A stretch of DNA of 10,674 bases, taken from NCBI GenBank assembly GCA_036244855.1, contig BQKZ01004041.1:11430-22103 (forward strand), given 5' to 3'. How positions within the stretch are numbered: the stretch's first letter is position 1; each line of letters opens with the position of its first letter. The notes below the pieces were generated by a model, which worked only from the letters and a program-made list of their open reading frames with translations, did no database searches and was not told where the DNA came from. The stretch is from Temnopleurus reevesii (taxonomy: Eukaryota > Echinodermata > Echinoidea > Temnopleuroida > Temnopleuridae). Position numbers and translations under genes: made by a program. Of the stretch, positions 1 through 7,721 are shown one piece after another.

Positions 1-11
1 GGGGGGGGGGG
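1..11. repeat. poly-G run at window edge
   Basis: Eleven consecutive G open the window, followed by TGG. A similar G10 run sits inside the hAT-like end at 10537-10546, but the sequence after the two runs differs, so I do not join them. It may be a genuine homopolymer or a sequencing or assembly edge effect. Confidence 0.6.
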
Positions 12-200
12 TGGTAATGATAGATAATTAGAGAGTTGATATAAATGTTTGAAAGTATAGATGAGAATCGAATTAACATTTCGTTGATGCAGCCAATGTT
101 ATCTTCATGAATCTAGACATTTTTGTAAAAACAGGAATCATTTGAATGTCATAAGTTCATCTGTTTTGATATATTTAGAGAGACATTTTAAAAAAAATCT

Positions 201-367
201 GCAGGAAGCTTTAAAATTCAGTGAGTAGATCGTGATCATCTGGGTGGTCAAAAACCGCATGCTTTCTGAGTGCTGATGTAATATACATTTTTTAACTCTT
301 TTCTGATAGTCAATGACAACTTTGTCTTTTCATGTTCTCAGATTTTGATAGCTACAGAGATATCAAA
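201..367 (+). repeat. Dispersed repeat, copy 1 (kinase-exon-like, decayed)
   Basis: This stretch aligns in the same orientation with 8354-8503. Shared blocks are GCAGGAAGCTT / GCAGGGAGCTT, GTCAAAAACC / GCCAAAAACC, GCTTTCTGAG, a CTCTTTT block and the end block AGAGATATCAA. In the frame that opens with TGG at 245 it reads WSKTACFLSADVIYIF and then stops at 293. The other copy reads WPKTKGFLSAENVYSF in the equivalent frame. The conserved residues W, KT, FLSA, Y and F suggest that both derive from one coding piece. This copy also has an in-frame stop upstream (TGA before the W), so it is not functional. Bases 1-200 and 368-408 show nothing else I can name. Confidence 0.5.
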
Positions 368-411
368 AGGATCGCACACATTTTAAACATAATTTGAAAT
401 GATCTGTCATA

Positions 412-587
412 GGGGGTGTTGCTCAAAAGTTGCAATTGATCGCAAATTGCAGTTGATCGGAACGCGCCAATCAAAATCATTGTTTTATGCGCGTCTTGGT
501 AAATGCGCACTCCGCGCGCGAATAAAAATGCGCGTTACAATGTCCAAAGTTGCAGTTGATTTGCAGTTGATTCTGAGCAACACCCCC
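412..587. mobile_element. MITE family A, 176 bp, GGGGGTGTTGCTCA ends
   Basis: A perfect 14-bp terminal inverted repeat, GGGGGTGTTGCTCA, bounds the element. It is flanked on both sides by ATA (409-411 and 588-590), which looks like a 3-bp target duplication. The interior is not a simple palindrome. It carries four direct copies of TTGCARTTGAT at 430-440, 447-457, 550-560 and 561-571, two near each end, and a CpG-rich centre (GCGCGCG). G-rich ends with a 3-bp duplication would fit a PIF/Harbinger-type non-autonomous element, although ATA is not the usual TWA target, so the superfamily is only a suggestion. No transposase is encoded. Short open frames crossing it on both strands are chance products. 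Confidence 0.8.
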
Positions 588-697
588 ATAGTCTAATATT
601 GCTGTTAAAAGAAGAATGTCAAATGGGTAATATTTTTGCACAACGGGTATCATACACACCCTGTCTATTGCACGGAATGGATTAAGCTATCCTCTTC

Positions 698-740
698 TTT
701 TTCAGTTTAGCATGTTTAGTGGGTTTTTTTCAGTTTAGTA
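698..740. repeat. Short direct repeat TTTTTCAGTTTAG, period 28
   Basis: TTTTTCAGTTTAGCA at 698-712 recurs as TTTTTCAGTTTAGTA at 726-740. It lies just outside the possible minus-strand LINE tail that starts near 749. It could be a local slippage duplication. Confidence 0.5.
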
Positions 741-748
741 TATTTTCA

Positions 749-900
749 TTTCAAATCAAATCAAAATATAACGAAAAATCAATTACAAAGTTCCAAACAA
801 ATCAAGGTACATAGATAAATTCATACATTAAAAGTCAACATGCTAGGACGTTTTGTACTACCCTCTTAACATAGTCCCAAACGTTGATGCGTCTATGTTA
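749..900 (-). mobile_element. Possible minus-strand LINE 3' end with TTTGA tail
   Basis: Read on the minus strand, the segment is AT-rich and UTR-like and ends in TTTTGATTTGATTTGAAATG (749-768), a short tandem pentamer run. Many invertebrate non-LTR retrotransposons end in such short repeats. No reverse-transcriptase coding sequence is visible upstream on the minus strand, so the inner boundary is uncertain. It could equally be AT-rich sequence with a small microsatellite. From about 900 to 1320 the DNA is AT-rich and non-coding, with recurring CGAATCATT and ATTGCGAAT motifs and no gene. Confidence 0.3.
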
Positions 901-901
901 A
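866..901. repeat. Small inverted repeat TTAACATAG / CTATGTTAA
   Basis: Nine bases at 866-874 pair perfectly with 893-901 across an 18-base loop. No transposon ends or U-tract accompany it, so its role is unknown. Confidence 0.45.
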
Positions 902-1322
902 AAGGATGGCACAAGAAGTTAAGAAGGCTTAATAAGAAGATGGTAGCTAAGACCATTTCGAGCAATCGACCCAAAGTGATCGAGTGACAAGCCATTAATT
1001 AATTTATGGGTTTGTTTGGATGGTTCATCAAAAAATAAAAAGTACGAGCCAAGTAGAAAAGCAAGAAAAACTAAAGGGAAAATAGAAAATCAAATAACCA
1101 TTATAAAGTCCCAGTCCCATTTAGACGAATCATTAAATTTTTCATTGCGAATCATTTTGATTTGAAATCGGAAATATTCGTAATGTATTTACAAATCATT
1201 CGTTGTGAATTTGGTTAGCATGTCATAATACTTCGTGTCGAAATCTTCATATTTACGAATTTCCATTAGGCGAATCATTACGATTCTCATTGCGAATAAT
1301 TGCATATTGATATTTGCAATGC

Positions 1323-1710
1323 AATGTGTCACTCTGAAGGCTTAGATAGAAAGTTTTTGTCCGCTTTCTTCTGATCAAATAGATAATTCATGATCTTTCT
1401 TGCCCGAAATATAGAACAGTTGAGAGTATTATCTCCGTACATAATGTGTCACTGTGAAGGCTGGAAGAGAAATGTGTTTTTGTCCGATTTCTCTCCTTAT
1501 CATGTTAGTAGTGCATGGTATCTCTTGCGCGAAATATAGGACAGATGAGAGTATATCCCCGTACATAATGTGTCACTGTGAATGCTTGAAGAGAAGGGTG
1601 TTTTTGTCATTCCTCAGACTGTTGATAGGGTAGATTTCTTCAGTGAAATATAGGACAGTTGAAGTCTTATCCCCGTATGTAATGCTGATGGTATCTCGCG
1701 CATTCAGGAA
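1323..1710 (+). repeat. Diverged tandem repeat, unit about 114-124 bp, 3.3 copies
   Basis: The unit begins AATGTGTCACTSTGAAGGCT and recurs at 1323, 1443 and 1567. A fourth, internally shortened copy starts at 1681 (AATGCTG) and runs into ATGGTATCTCGCGC, matching the middle of copy 2. Each unit also carries GTTTTTGTC, then GAAATATAGRACAGWTGA, then a conserved end TCYCCGTA. Copies differ by substitutions and small indels, so the array is old rather than a recent expansion. There is no open frame through it. It could be a local minisatellite or the tandem core of a satellite-bearing transposon. Confidence 0.85.
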
Positions 1711-1869
1711 TAGCCGTTTAATATCGGTTCACTTGGGATGGTTTATGCCCTTTTCTATCCTGTCCATCACTCCTCTCACCATCAGCATCACCGCCACCAT
1801 CACCATCACTGCTACCACTACTATCATCATCACAATTACCACCAACATCAGGATCAACATTACCACCAC

Positions 1870-1913
<44 letters not shown>

Positions 1914-2027
1914 CCATCACCATTACCACCACCATTGCCACCATCATCATTACCACCACCATCATCATCACTATTACCATCATCATCATTACCACCACCA
2001 TCATCATCATCATCATCATCATCACCA

Positions 2028-2112
2028 TTACTACTCCCATAATCATCACCATTTCCATCACCATCATCATCACCATTACCACCACCGTCATTATCACCAT
2101 TACCAACATCAT
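2028..2112 (+). repeat. Internal duplication in the CAT array, copy 1
   Basis: Starting at TTACTACTCCCATAATCATC this segment matches 2426-2510 almost base for base. It includes the non-CAT marks TTTCC and ACCGTC, with two substitutions near the end. The distance between copies is 398 bp, which is not a multiple of three, so the duplication shifted the triplet phase. Confidence 0.85.
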
Positions 2113-2391
2113 CCTGATCATTAAAACCATCATCATTACCATTATCACAATTACCACCAACATCATTACCATTACCACCATCATTATCACCATTGCCATC
2201 ACATTCATCATCATCATTGCCACTACCATCATCATCTCCATTACACCATCATCATCATCATCATCATCACCATTACCACCAACAACATCATCACCATTGC
2301 CACGACCATCATCATCACCATTACCACCGTCATCATCATCACCATTACCACCTCCACCACCATAATCACCATTGCCACCATAATCAGCATT

Positions 2392-2425
<34 letters not shown>

Positions 2426-2426
<1 letters not shown>

Positions 2427-2510
2427 TACTACTCCCATAATCATCACCATTTCCATCACCATCATCATCACCATTACCACCACCGTCATTATCCCCATTA
2501 ACAACATCAT
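2426..2510 (+). repeat. Internal duplication in the CAT array, copy 2
   Basis: Second copy of 2028-2112. The differences are CCCCATTAACAAC here against CACCATTACCAAC in copy 1. The near identity marks a comparatively recent unequal exchange or slippage event inside the older array. Confidence 0.85.
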
Positions 2511-2765
2511 TAACACCACCATACTAACATCATCCTCACCATTACAACCATCATCACCACCATCACCACCATCATCATTATCATTACGACCACCATCATT
2601 CTAAAATACACTTACATAATCAAACGATAAAACAGAAATCATTCTGAGGGACTATATAGTGATAGAATAGATATTGTCTGAAGTTTACTTTCTCTAACAA
2701 AAAATTAGGACAAAATTTTACCCAACACGGGGCTAAATAATATGTTCTCAAAACTATCGGGTGAA

Positions 2766-2817
2766 TTATGTCCAACTTATTGTGGACACATAATTATTGA
2801 CCATAAGTTGGACATAA
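2766..2817. repeat. Perfect 15-bp hairpin TTATGTCCAACTTAT
   Basis: Bases 2766-2780 are the exact reverse complement of 2803-2817. The 22-base loop holds a further related copy, TGTGGACACATAA. It lies just inside the left end of family B and may be a subterminal structure of that element. Confidence 0.8.
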
Positions 2818-2892
2818 ACAAATATTACTTTGAAAATACCCAAATTATCGTAGAAATGTAAGCGTTCTTTCTTTAATACAATAACGAAATTT

Positions 2893-3030
2893 GTATATTA
2901 CAGACCATAGATATAACGAATTTCGTGAATACAATAGTTCCCTGCTTATTTAAAATTTTACATATCAAGTTAGCGGCCTTAAAATCGTTCGTATATTGCA
3001 GACCATCATAGTAACGAATTTTGTGAATAT
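2893..3030 (+). repeat. Two-copy direct repeat, about 40 bp, period 98
   Basis: GTATATTACAGACCAT at 2893 recurs as GTATATTGCAGACCAT at 2991. Each copy continues into TAACGAATTTYGTGAATA. The copies are roughly four-fifths identical over 40 bases. They lie within the family B element and could be tandem units of its core. Confidence 0.75.
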
Positions 3031-3289
3031 AACAAATAAGTTACCCACCAATAGTTGTGTGGACGGTATGTTGCCGAGTGTTGGGTAAACTTTTGCCCAA
3101 CGTTTTAAGAGTCTAGTCGAGGGGAAACAATTTATAAACCTATTCTTTGACTATATTGTTAAAGCCCATCTTCGACCCAGGTTCTGGACACTCAGATTAA
3201 TGTAAAAATCTTAAAAAATAAAACGGAATAATGCAAGCTTTCTTTGAGGAAGGAACATCAAATCGGCTCCGAGTCATTAGCGAAAATTT

Positions 3290-3787
3290 GTGAAAATTTG
3301 AGCACAATCCGACAATCCGTTCAAAAGTTATGAATTTTCAAAGTTTTGATTTACACCCCTCATGGGCTCCTCAAATTGGCAACGTGGGGAACTCTCCATT
3401 CACTTTGTACACAGAATTTATAATTTTCTTCTTTTTTCCTAGAAAAGTAGAAAAAATTGTACTTTTCTTATCAAGTATGATATGGACATTTTGATTTTGC
3501 ATGCATTTCGGAATGAATTTTGTTAATTTATTGTCTACTTTACTAGAAAAAGAAAAAAAAATGTAAAAATCTGTGTACAAAGTCATGGAGAGTTCTCCAT
3601 GTTGGCAGCCATTTTGTGCCTGTACATTGCCAATTTGAGGAGCCCACGAGGGATTTAAATCAAAACTTTGAAAATTCATAACTTTTGAATGAATTGTTGG
3701 ACTTTGCTCAAATTTTCACAGTTTGATCATTGTGTTTTTCTTCATCCACTGAGAGTGCATCAATGTATGGGTGAAGTTCCCCTTTAA
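3290..3787. mobile_element. Long fold-back element with AAGGGGAACTTCACCC end
   Basis: The left arm, 3290 to about 3450, pairs with the right arm, about 3537-3719, around an AT-rich loop of about 85 bp. Paired blocks include GTGAAAATTTGAGC, TTCAAAAGTTATGAATTTTC, GGGCTCCTCAAATTGGCAA, GAACTCTCCAT and CTTTGTACACAGA. The right arm carries about 23 extra bases (around 3602-3625) that the left arm lacks. Beyond the right arm the sequence continues to GGGTGAAGTTCCCCTTTAA at 3770-3788. Read inward this is TTAAAGGGGAACTTCACCC, which looks like a transposon terminus at a TTAA target. The matching left terminus is absent or unrecognisable. The 102-codon minus-strand open frame through the arms is a by-product. 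A Kolobok- or piggyBac-like TTAA element is a guess. Confidence 0.75.
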
Positions 3788-3832
3788 GATTGTCAAAGCT
3801 GATTTTCCCCTTTTATCTGGTATAGTTAAGCC

Positions 3833-4123
3833 GATCAACCCATTGAAAAATGTTTCCCAATTTTAATGTTAGTTTACCGGGCTATTCATGGCATGTCTCC
3901 CAAATATATTCTAGATTCTTTGCATGTATACAACCCTTCCCGTACCCTGAGATCCTCTAGCTCACAGTTATTACAAGTCCCACGCACTGTTCGCTCATCG
4001 GGGGATCAATCTTTTTCTCACATTGGCCCAGCACTCTGGAACAATCTCCCCCTTTCCCTACGTACTATCCCATCCTATACTGCCTTCAAAGAGAATTTAA
4101 AGACGCATCTATTTAATTTGTAA
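3833..4123 (+). pseudogene. LINE reverse-transcriptase ORF, C-terminal fragment
   Basis: After a stop at 3827 the frame reads through to TAA at 4121-4123, about 96 codons. From 3866 the residues LVYRAIHGMSPKYILDSL, then GDQSFSHIGPALWNNLPL, then FKENLKTHLFNL match the C-terminal tail typical of the ORF2 protein of L2/CR1-type non-LTR retrotransposons. In these elements the reverse transcriptase is followed by a [KR]alhG..P.Yi block, an SF...gP.lWN.LP block and a terminal FK..LKthLF. Endonuclease and catalytic reverse-transcriptase motifs are missing, so this is a dead 5'-truncated insertion. The ATG at 3866 is an internal methionine, not a real start. The exact clade (L2, CR1, Crack or relative) cannot be fixed from the tail alone. 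Confidence 0.85.
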
Positions 4124-4222
4124 ACTCTTACTATTATATGAAGTGATATATGCGCCATGAGCGTCTTTAGTGACGGAGTGTTGCGCTTTACATGTTTACA
4201 CTATTATTATTATTATTATTAT
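3833..4222 (+). mobile_element. 5'-truncated L2/CR1-like LINE with (ATT)n tail
   Basis: The insertion consists of the ORF2 tail, a 3' UTR of about 80 bp, and a terminal (TAT/ATT)n run at 4202-4222. The UTR contains GCGCC, a small CGTC/GACG stem near 4163-4176 and TTGCGCTTTACATGTTTACAC immediately before the repeat. A GCGCTTTA-type sequence followed by a short tandem repeat is characteristic of L2-like 3' ends, where the tail is recognised by the element's own reverse transcriptase. The 5' break is about 45 bp past the end of the fold-back element, so the insertion landed beside or inside older mobile DNA. Confidence 0.8.
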
Positions 4223-4850
4223 ATCTATGATTTTTCTGAACAAGAATTAGACTTTATTTTTCAAAATGCCCTTATTACATGCTATAATTCCCAGATTTCT
4301 CCAATCGAATCGTAATAGTCTTAACGTGTGTGTTAGATTTTATAGAATAACATTCCTAGTGGTCATTTCACTTTCGAAATGTCGCCTCGTTTTGAGTTTG
4401 CCTAAAATTGTGCTGCATATGATTTTTTCCACAATTAATTTTAAATGGGCTCGTGTCGACCCTATTATGTCACATCAAAAGGTAGTCGAATTAGTGTGGC
4501 TTTTCCATCAATTTCAAACAAAGAAGGAGGAATCGAAAATTAATGGCATGCCATGGACATGGCCTATTTATGTATTTTTTTTTCAATGATGGTTTCGTAC
4601 GAAGTTGTGACGTATTGATTTGCAGCATAATAGTACACGAGTCACGTGCTGCTTGGTTAGAATCCCATATGCATCATGATTTCCATCTACACGCTCTGAT
4701 ATTCACCAATAGCAGATTAAATAGCCGTTAATGTTTTAATTACTAAAGCGACCGCGATAGTGAGAGAGATATGTGCCATTTTCAAAGAAATGGTGAACAT
4801 TTAGGTTTAAAAAGTAAATCTTGCAGTCCTTAATGTTACTACATACTCAT
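4223..4850. other. No gene recognised; short ORFs only
   Basis: Two overlapping plus-strand open frames, 107 codons at 4266-4589 and 62 codons at 4543-4731, have no recognisable domain, no biased composition suggesting selection, and stops typical of AT-rich DNA. A small dyad-rich spot, GGCATGCCATGG, lies near 4544. I see no regulatory signal I can defend. Confidence 0.5.
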
Positions 4851-4978
4851 TCTTTTTTATATTTGTTATTTTGTCTTACTTTTATATCCATGTAAGTTTT
4901 GGTTAAATTGTAATTGTTATGATTTGAGTGAAAAATAAAAAATATCTGAATCTGAAATCTGAATGAATGAAATGAAAA
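4850..4978 (+). mobile_element. Possible LINE or retroposon 3' tail, plus strand
   Basis: A T-rich, UTR-like stretch leads to AATAAA at 4934-4939. It is then followed by a degenerate tandem tail built from ATCTGA and TGAA units (4942-4975). An AATAAA followed directly by short tandem repeats is how several invertebrate non-LTR elements end. No coding tail is visible upstream, so this may be a very short truncated copy or a host transcript end beside a microsatellite. Confidence 0.35.
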
Positions 4979-4979
4979 T

Positions 4980-5575
4980 TCACTCGTAAATTCGATAAAA
5001 ACTTAGAATATTACTAATGTTCATGTTGATGATAGCAGCCATTTTTGTTACAGGCCGATACAGAGATGCCCTCACTTCTAAAATTTATCAAATATACATA
5101 ATCAACACGTGTGCCAAAGTTCATGCTTCTTTCATTAAACCCACAATCATGTCACATATCTCTCTCTCTCACTACGATGACTTGCAAATAGATATTCGAC
5201 TTATCCATTGGTGTATGCTTCAGTTTGACGGGTTTGCATAAATAATGAATGCCAAGAGCAGATATTTGTTTATATTTTGTTATATACAATTTTTTCACCA
5301 ATGAGTTTGAAAATGAATAGCAATCGTTTTTAAAATTTTAGACAAATGCACAAAGATTATTTTTTTAAATGATTTTCATATTTCTTATAATCATCCTATC
5401 ATGGTGGTTTAAGATTATTTTAAAATAATTAATCTGTAACATATTTTGGAAATGATTATAGCGATGCATTAATTTTCTTCAATTTAGGTTTTAGAATATT
5501 TTACTAATTTTTCAGACTTGAATGTTTAATGATTTAATCACTAAAACACCAAGCACCTGTAATTCAAATATTATG
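4980..5575. other. AT-rich DNA with no recognised gene
   Basis: A 74-codon plus-strand open frame (5017-5241) has no recognisable motif. The stretch CACATATCTCTCTCTCTCAC (5153-5172) is approximately the reverse complement of GTGAGAGAGATATGTG near 4760, but the match is mostly GA dinucleotide repeat. Nothing else is supported. Confidence 0.5.
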
Positions 5576-5578
5576 AAT

Positions 5579-5790
5579 ATTGATTGATTGATTGATTGAT
5601 TTTATTTCCGATACTCAATAAAAGTACAAATATATACAACATGAAAGCAAGAGGAATAAAATGAATATTGGATGGATTGCCCATTTCAGAGCCATTATCA
5701 AAGTGGCTCTGTTCTTCCATGGGGTCCATCAACGATATGAAAACCTGTGATGTCTTTTGGATGATGATGTTAATCATGGCTTGTCAGATC
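5579..5790 (-). mobile_element. Minus-strand LINE/retroposon 3' end with (GATT)n tail
   Basis: On the minus strand the sequence runs through a UTR-like segment, then GGAAATAAAATCAATC, and ends in four to five ATCA/GATT units (plus-strand 5579-5600; TTTATT at 5601-5606). This AATAAA plus ATCA-repeat ending is typical of truncated non-LTR insertions in marine invertebrates. A perfect 7-bp stem, AGAGCCA (5688-5694) with TGGCTCT (5704-5710) around a 9-base loop, lies about 85 bp upstream of the tail and could be a 3' stem-loop. The 68-codon open frame over this segment lacks reverse-transcriptase motifs, so the copy is 5'-truncated past the coding region or belongs to a SINE-like element. Confidence 0.55.
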
Positions 5791-5845
5791 GAGATGCAGA
5801 TGAATCTCTAAAACAGAAACACTCACAAACATATGAGAAAACACA

Positions 5846-5882
5846 CCTACGCACACACACACAAACACATACACATACATAA
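5846..5882. repeat. Imperfect CA microsatellite
   Basis: A degenerate ACAC/ATAC run, CGCACACACACACAAACACA followed by TACACATACATA. From 5883 to 6417 I see no gene. Short open frames of about 60-70 codons there on both strands overlap each other and show no motif. Confidence 0.7.
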
Positions 5883-6417
5883 ACTTAAAAACCTGGATTT
5901 TATTTCAACGTAGGCTCTATGGCATTATGTTTAATATGTTCTGTAATCTATACCGTATTACGTTACTTGGCGTATATATTTAGTGGCAGCATATCATATA
6001 AGACGTTGTTCTTCTTAGCTGTCGATCACTTCAAGTGCTTTTACTGGTATATTTCACATTGTCTATGAAATTGATTTTTACTTTTGAATGGAATAAATAC
6101 GAATTGAAATTGATTGACATCATGCTATACAAGAAAATTAATTTATATGTAAACAACACTGTCTGTTTTCCCGGTTCAGTAACAGCTTTTCACAATTTTG
6201 GGTAATGTACAAAATATACCATATCGGTCGGTAATAACTTATCAGCTTGGCAGTGTGATTCAACAAATAAATCTCATGAAACAAAAGAACCATTTTAGTG
6301 ATAGGTCTTTCCTTTATTTTGCCCAAACTGATTACAACAATCGCTCTTTAATGTTGCACAACAAGGGGCGTTTCTGTAATATTCGCTGGAATTCTGCGGC
6401 TCATGTGTGCTTGTAAA

Positions 6418-6549
6418 GCCCTGGTCACATAGGACCCCGGAAGCAACGTACATGGTTCACCCCGACTCGTTGTTCCGAGGCAGTTAACTGTGAATTAACA
6501 AAGAGTCGGGGTGAATCGTGTAGCTTCCGGGGTCCTATGTGACCGGGGC
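6418..6549. mobile_element. Palindromic MITE family C, copy 1 (132 bp)
   Basis: The outer 27 bases, GCCCTGGTCACATAGGACCC and on to GAAGC, are the inverted repeat of the other end with one mismatch. Pairing continues inward through TTCACCCCGACTC on both arms to a short centre containing CAGTTAACTGTGAATTAAC, so almost the whole element is one hairpin. It is clearly related to 10074-10202. No coding sequence is present. No convincing target duplication is visible: the left flank is TTGTAAA and the right flank ATTATAT. It is a non-autonomous fold-back DNA element of unassigned superfamily. Confidence 0.9.
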
Positions 6550-7720
6550 ATTATATCGTCATTAGAAGTGATCCCAAAATGTTTACACTTGAATTACTTT
6601 CGGCGGAGTTTCATTAAATTCCGTCGACTTTCGAACAACAACGAGTTGAATATTGGTATAGAGTTGAAGTAATGATGCGTGTATATAGAAGTACGCAAAT
6701 GGATGTACATGTGTGTATGTGTGTATGCGCGTAGCTGTGTTTTTGTTTTTGTATGATTACTGGTTTATTGACTGTTCTTAAAACAATAAACATTTTTTTT
6801 TTCATCGATCAATCTAATTATTAGAATTAATGTTGATGTGGGCATGGCATAGCTTCAATAATACATAAATCAATGAAATGACGAATTTCAAATCAAAATT
6901 GTAGTAGAGTCAAATTTAGTTAAAACTTTTATCCAATTCAAAGGATAATTGAATTGAATACACGAGATCAACATAAATAAATAGAAAATGTTGATTTGAT
7001 TCCATGCAAATGACACAAGCTTTATTTTCTTATCACAATATGCAAATGAAAATAATCAAATTAAACAAAAAATACAGATTTTTTTTTTAAACTACACAAT
7101 GGGCTTTTAATTTTTCCGAAAAGAAATGACACCTTCTGGTTGATAACTTGAAATGATATTCCTCCAGATAATACAGGATCATCTTTAATGTTAAACAAGG
7201 GAAAGTGAACCAATAGAGGAAAGAATACGAAAAATTATTCGCATTTGATGTGAACGTAAAGCTGATGGAATTAGACAAGGCAACACAAATATAATTGAAC
7301 AAAATTGTGTAGGTTAAAAATATGATAAAACTCTCACCTGTTTTTTTTTCATCCAGAAATGGCAAAAAGTTGACCAACAAGGTTACATTCCAAAACCATC
7401 AATGAATAATATTTCACCAAACAAAATCAGCAACATCATTCTAAAAGTCCACGCGAATCCCTGGCGCCTCTTTATAGAATTAAATCAATTAGATTCGTAC
7501 CTATTGATAGAATGGGGACCAATGACGAACGCATTATACTGATAATTGATTTTTGATGAAAGTCCGATGCGAACATGATGGTAGCATTCGTTGTATAGTG
7601 ATGAGGGATGCCTTCCCTTTGCTCCCGAGGAGATTGATGCGCAGTTTCATGTTTAACGACATGAGCAAATGCTAACAGCCGATCCTAAGCGAGCCAATTT
7701 ATAGCGATTTCGTTTCCCAC
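6550..7720. other. AT-rich DNA without a recognised gene
   Basis: It contains a degenerate TG/TATG stretch near 6695-6732, an A/T-rich stretch around 7000-7090, and a 97-codon minus-strand open frame (7087-7380) that is rich in Phe, Leu and Ser, hydrophobic, and without a recognised domain. That composition is expected from AT-rich DNA. From 7440 to 7720 the GC content rises but no frame stays open for long. Confidence 0.5.
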
Positions 7721-7721
7721 C

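Larger units (their letters stand above)
1778..2600. repeat. CAT/CAC/TAC triplet minisatellite, about 820 bp
   Basis: The plus strand is almost free of G and consists of CAT triplets interrupted by CAC, TAC and TGC. Recurring higher-order blocks read CATTACCACCACCATCAT. Because such triplets never form stops in several frames, long His-rich, Ile/Thr-rich and Met/Val-rich open frames appear on both strands. They are composition artefacts. The His-reading phase changes between about 2124 and 2193, so even the triplet register is not kept along the array. There is no promoter, signal peptide or recognisable protein family. Confidence 0.95.
2705..3101. mobile_element. Terminal-inverted-repeat element family B, 397 bp
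   Basis: The left end at 2705-2728 and the reverse complement of 3078-3101 match at 20 of 24 positions; the last nine bases, ACCCAACAC, are identical. There is no coding sequence. Inside lie a perfect hairpin (2766-2817) and a direct repeat (2893-2931 and 2991-3030). No clean target-site duplication is visible: the flanks are AAAAA on the left and GTTTTAAG on the right. It is most likely a non-autonomous DNA transposon of unassigned superfamily. Less likely, it is an older composite of two half elements. Confidence 0.65.

Noticed and set aside
399..659. Short open frames on both strands over the first MITE
   Set aside because: They span MITE ends and are explained by the repeated TTGCARTTGAT motif.
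1643..2522. Long open frames rich in His, Ile/Thr, Ser/Pro or Met/Val on both strands
   Set aside because: They are translations of the CAT/CAC/TAC array, which cannot form stops in most frames. The phase shifts mid-array and no domain or start context supports coding.
1778..2600. CRISPR-like or regulatory repeat array
   Set aside because: There are no unique spacers between constant repeats; it is a continuous triplet simple repeat in a eukaryotic context.
3210..3240. TTAAAAAATAAAACGG as the missing left terminus of the fold-back at 3290
   Set aside because: It shares only TTAAA and scattered bases with the right terminus, too weak to claim in AT-rich DNA.
3371..3679. 102-codon minus-strand open frame
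   Set aside because: It lies across both arms and the loop of a fold-back element; its sequence reflects the inverted repeat.
4266..4731. Two plus-strand frames of 107 and 62 codons
   Set aside because: No recognisable domain; they overlap each other and lie beside a LINE tail. Length alone is not enough in eukaryotic DNA.
4750..5175. Inverted match GTGAGAGAGATATGTG versus CACATATCTCTCTCTCTCAC
   Set aside because: The match is mostly GA dinucleotide repeat and does not extend on either side, so it is probably not a transposon end pair.
5017..5241. 74-codon plus-strand frame with a hydrophobic start
   Set aside because: The start MFMLMIAAIFV looks like a signal segment, but the rest has no motif or cysteine pattern. 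Chance is likely in AT-rich sequence.
7087..7380. 97-codon hydrophobic minus-strand frame
   Set aside because: The Phe/Leu/Ser bias is what AT-rich DNA gives; no family signature and no transcript signals.
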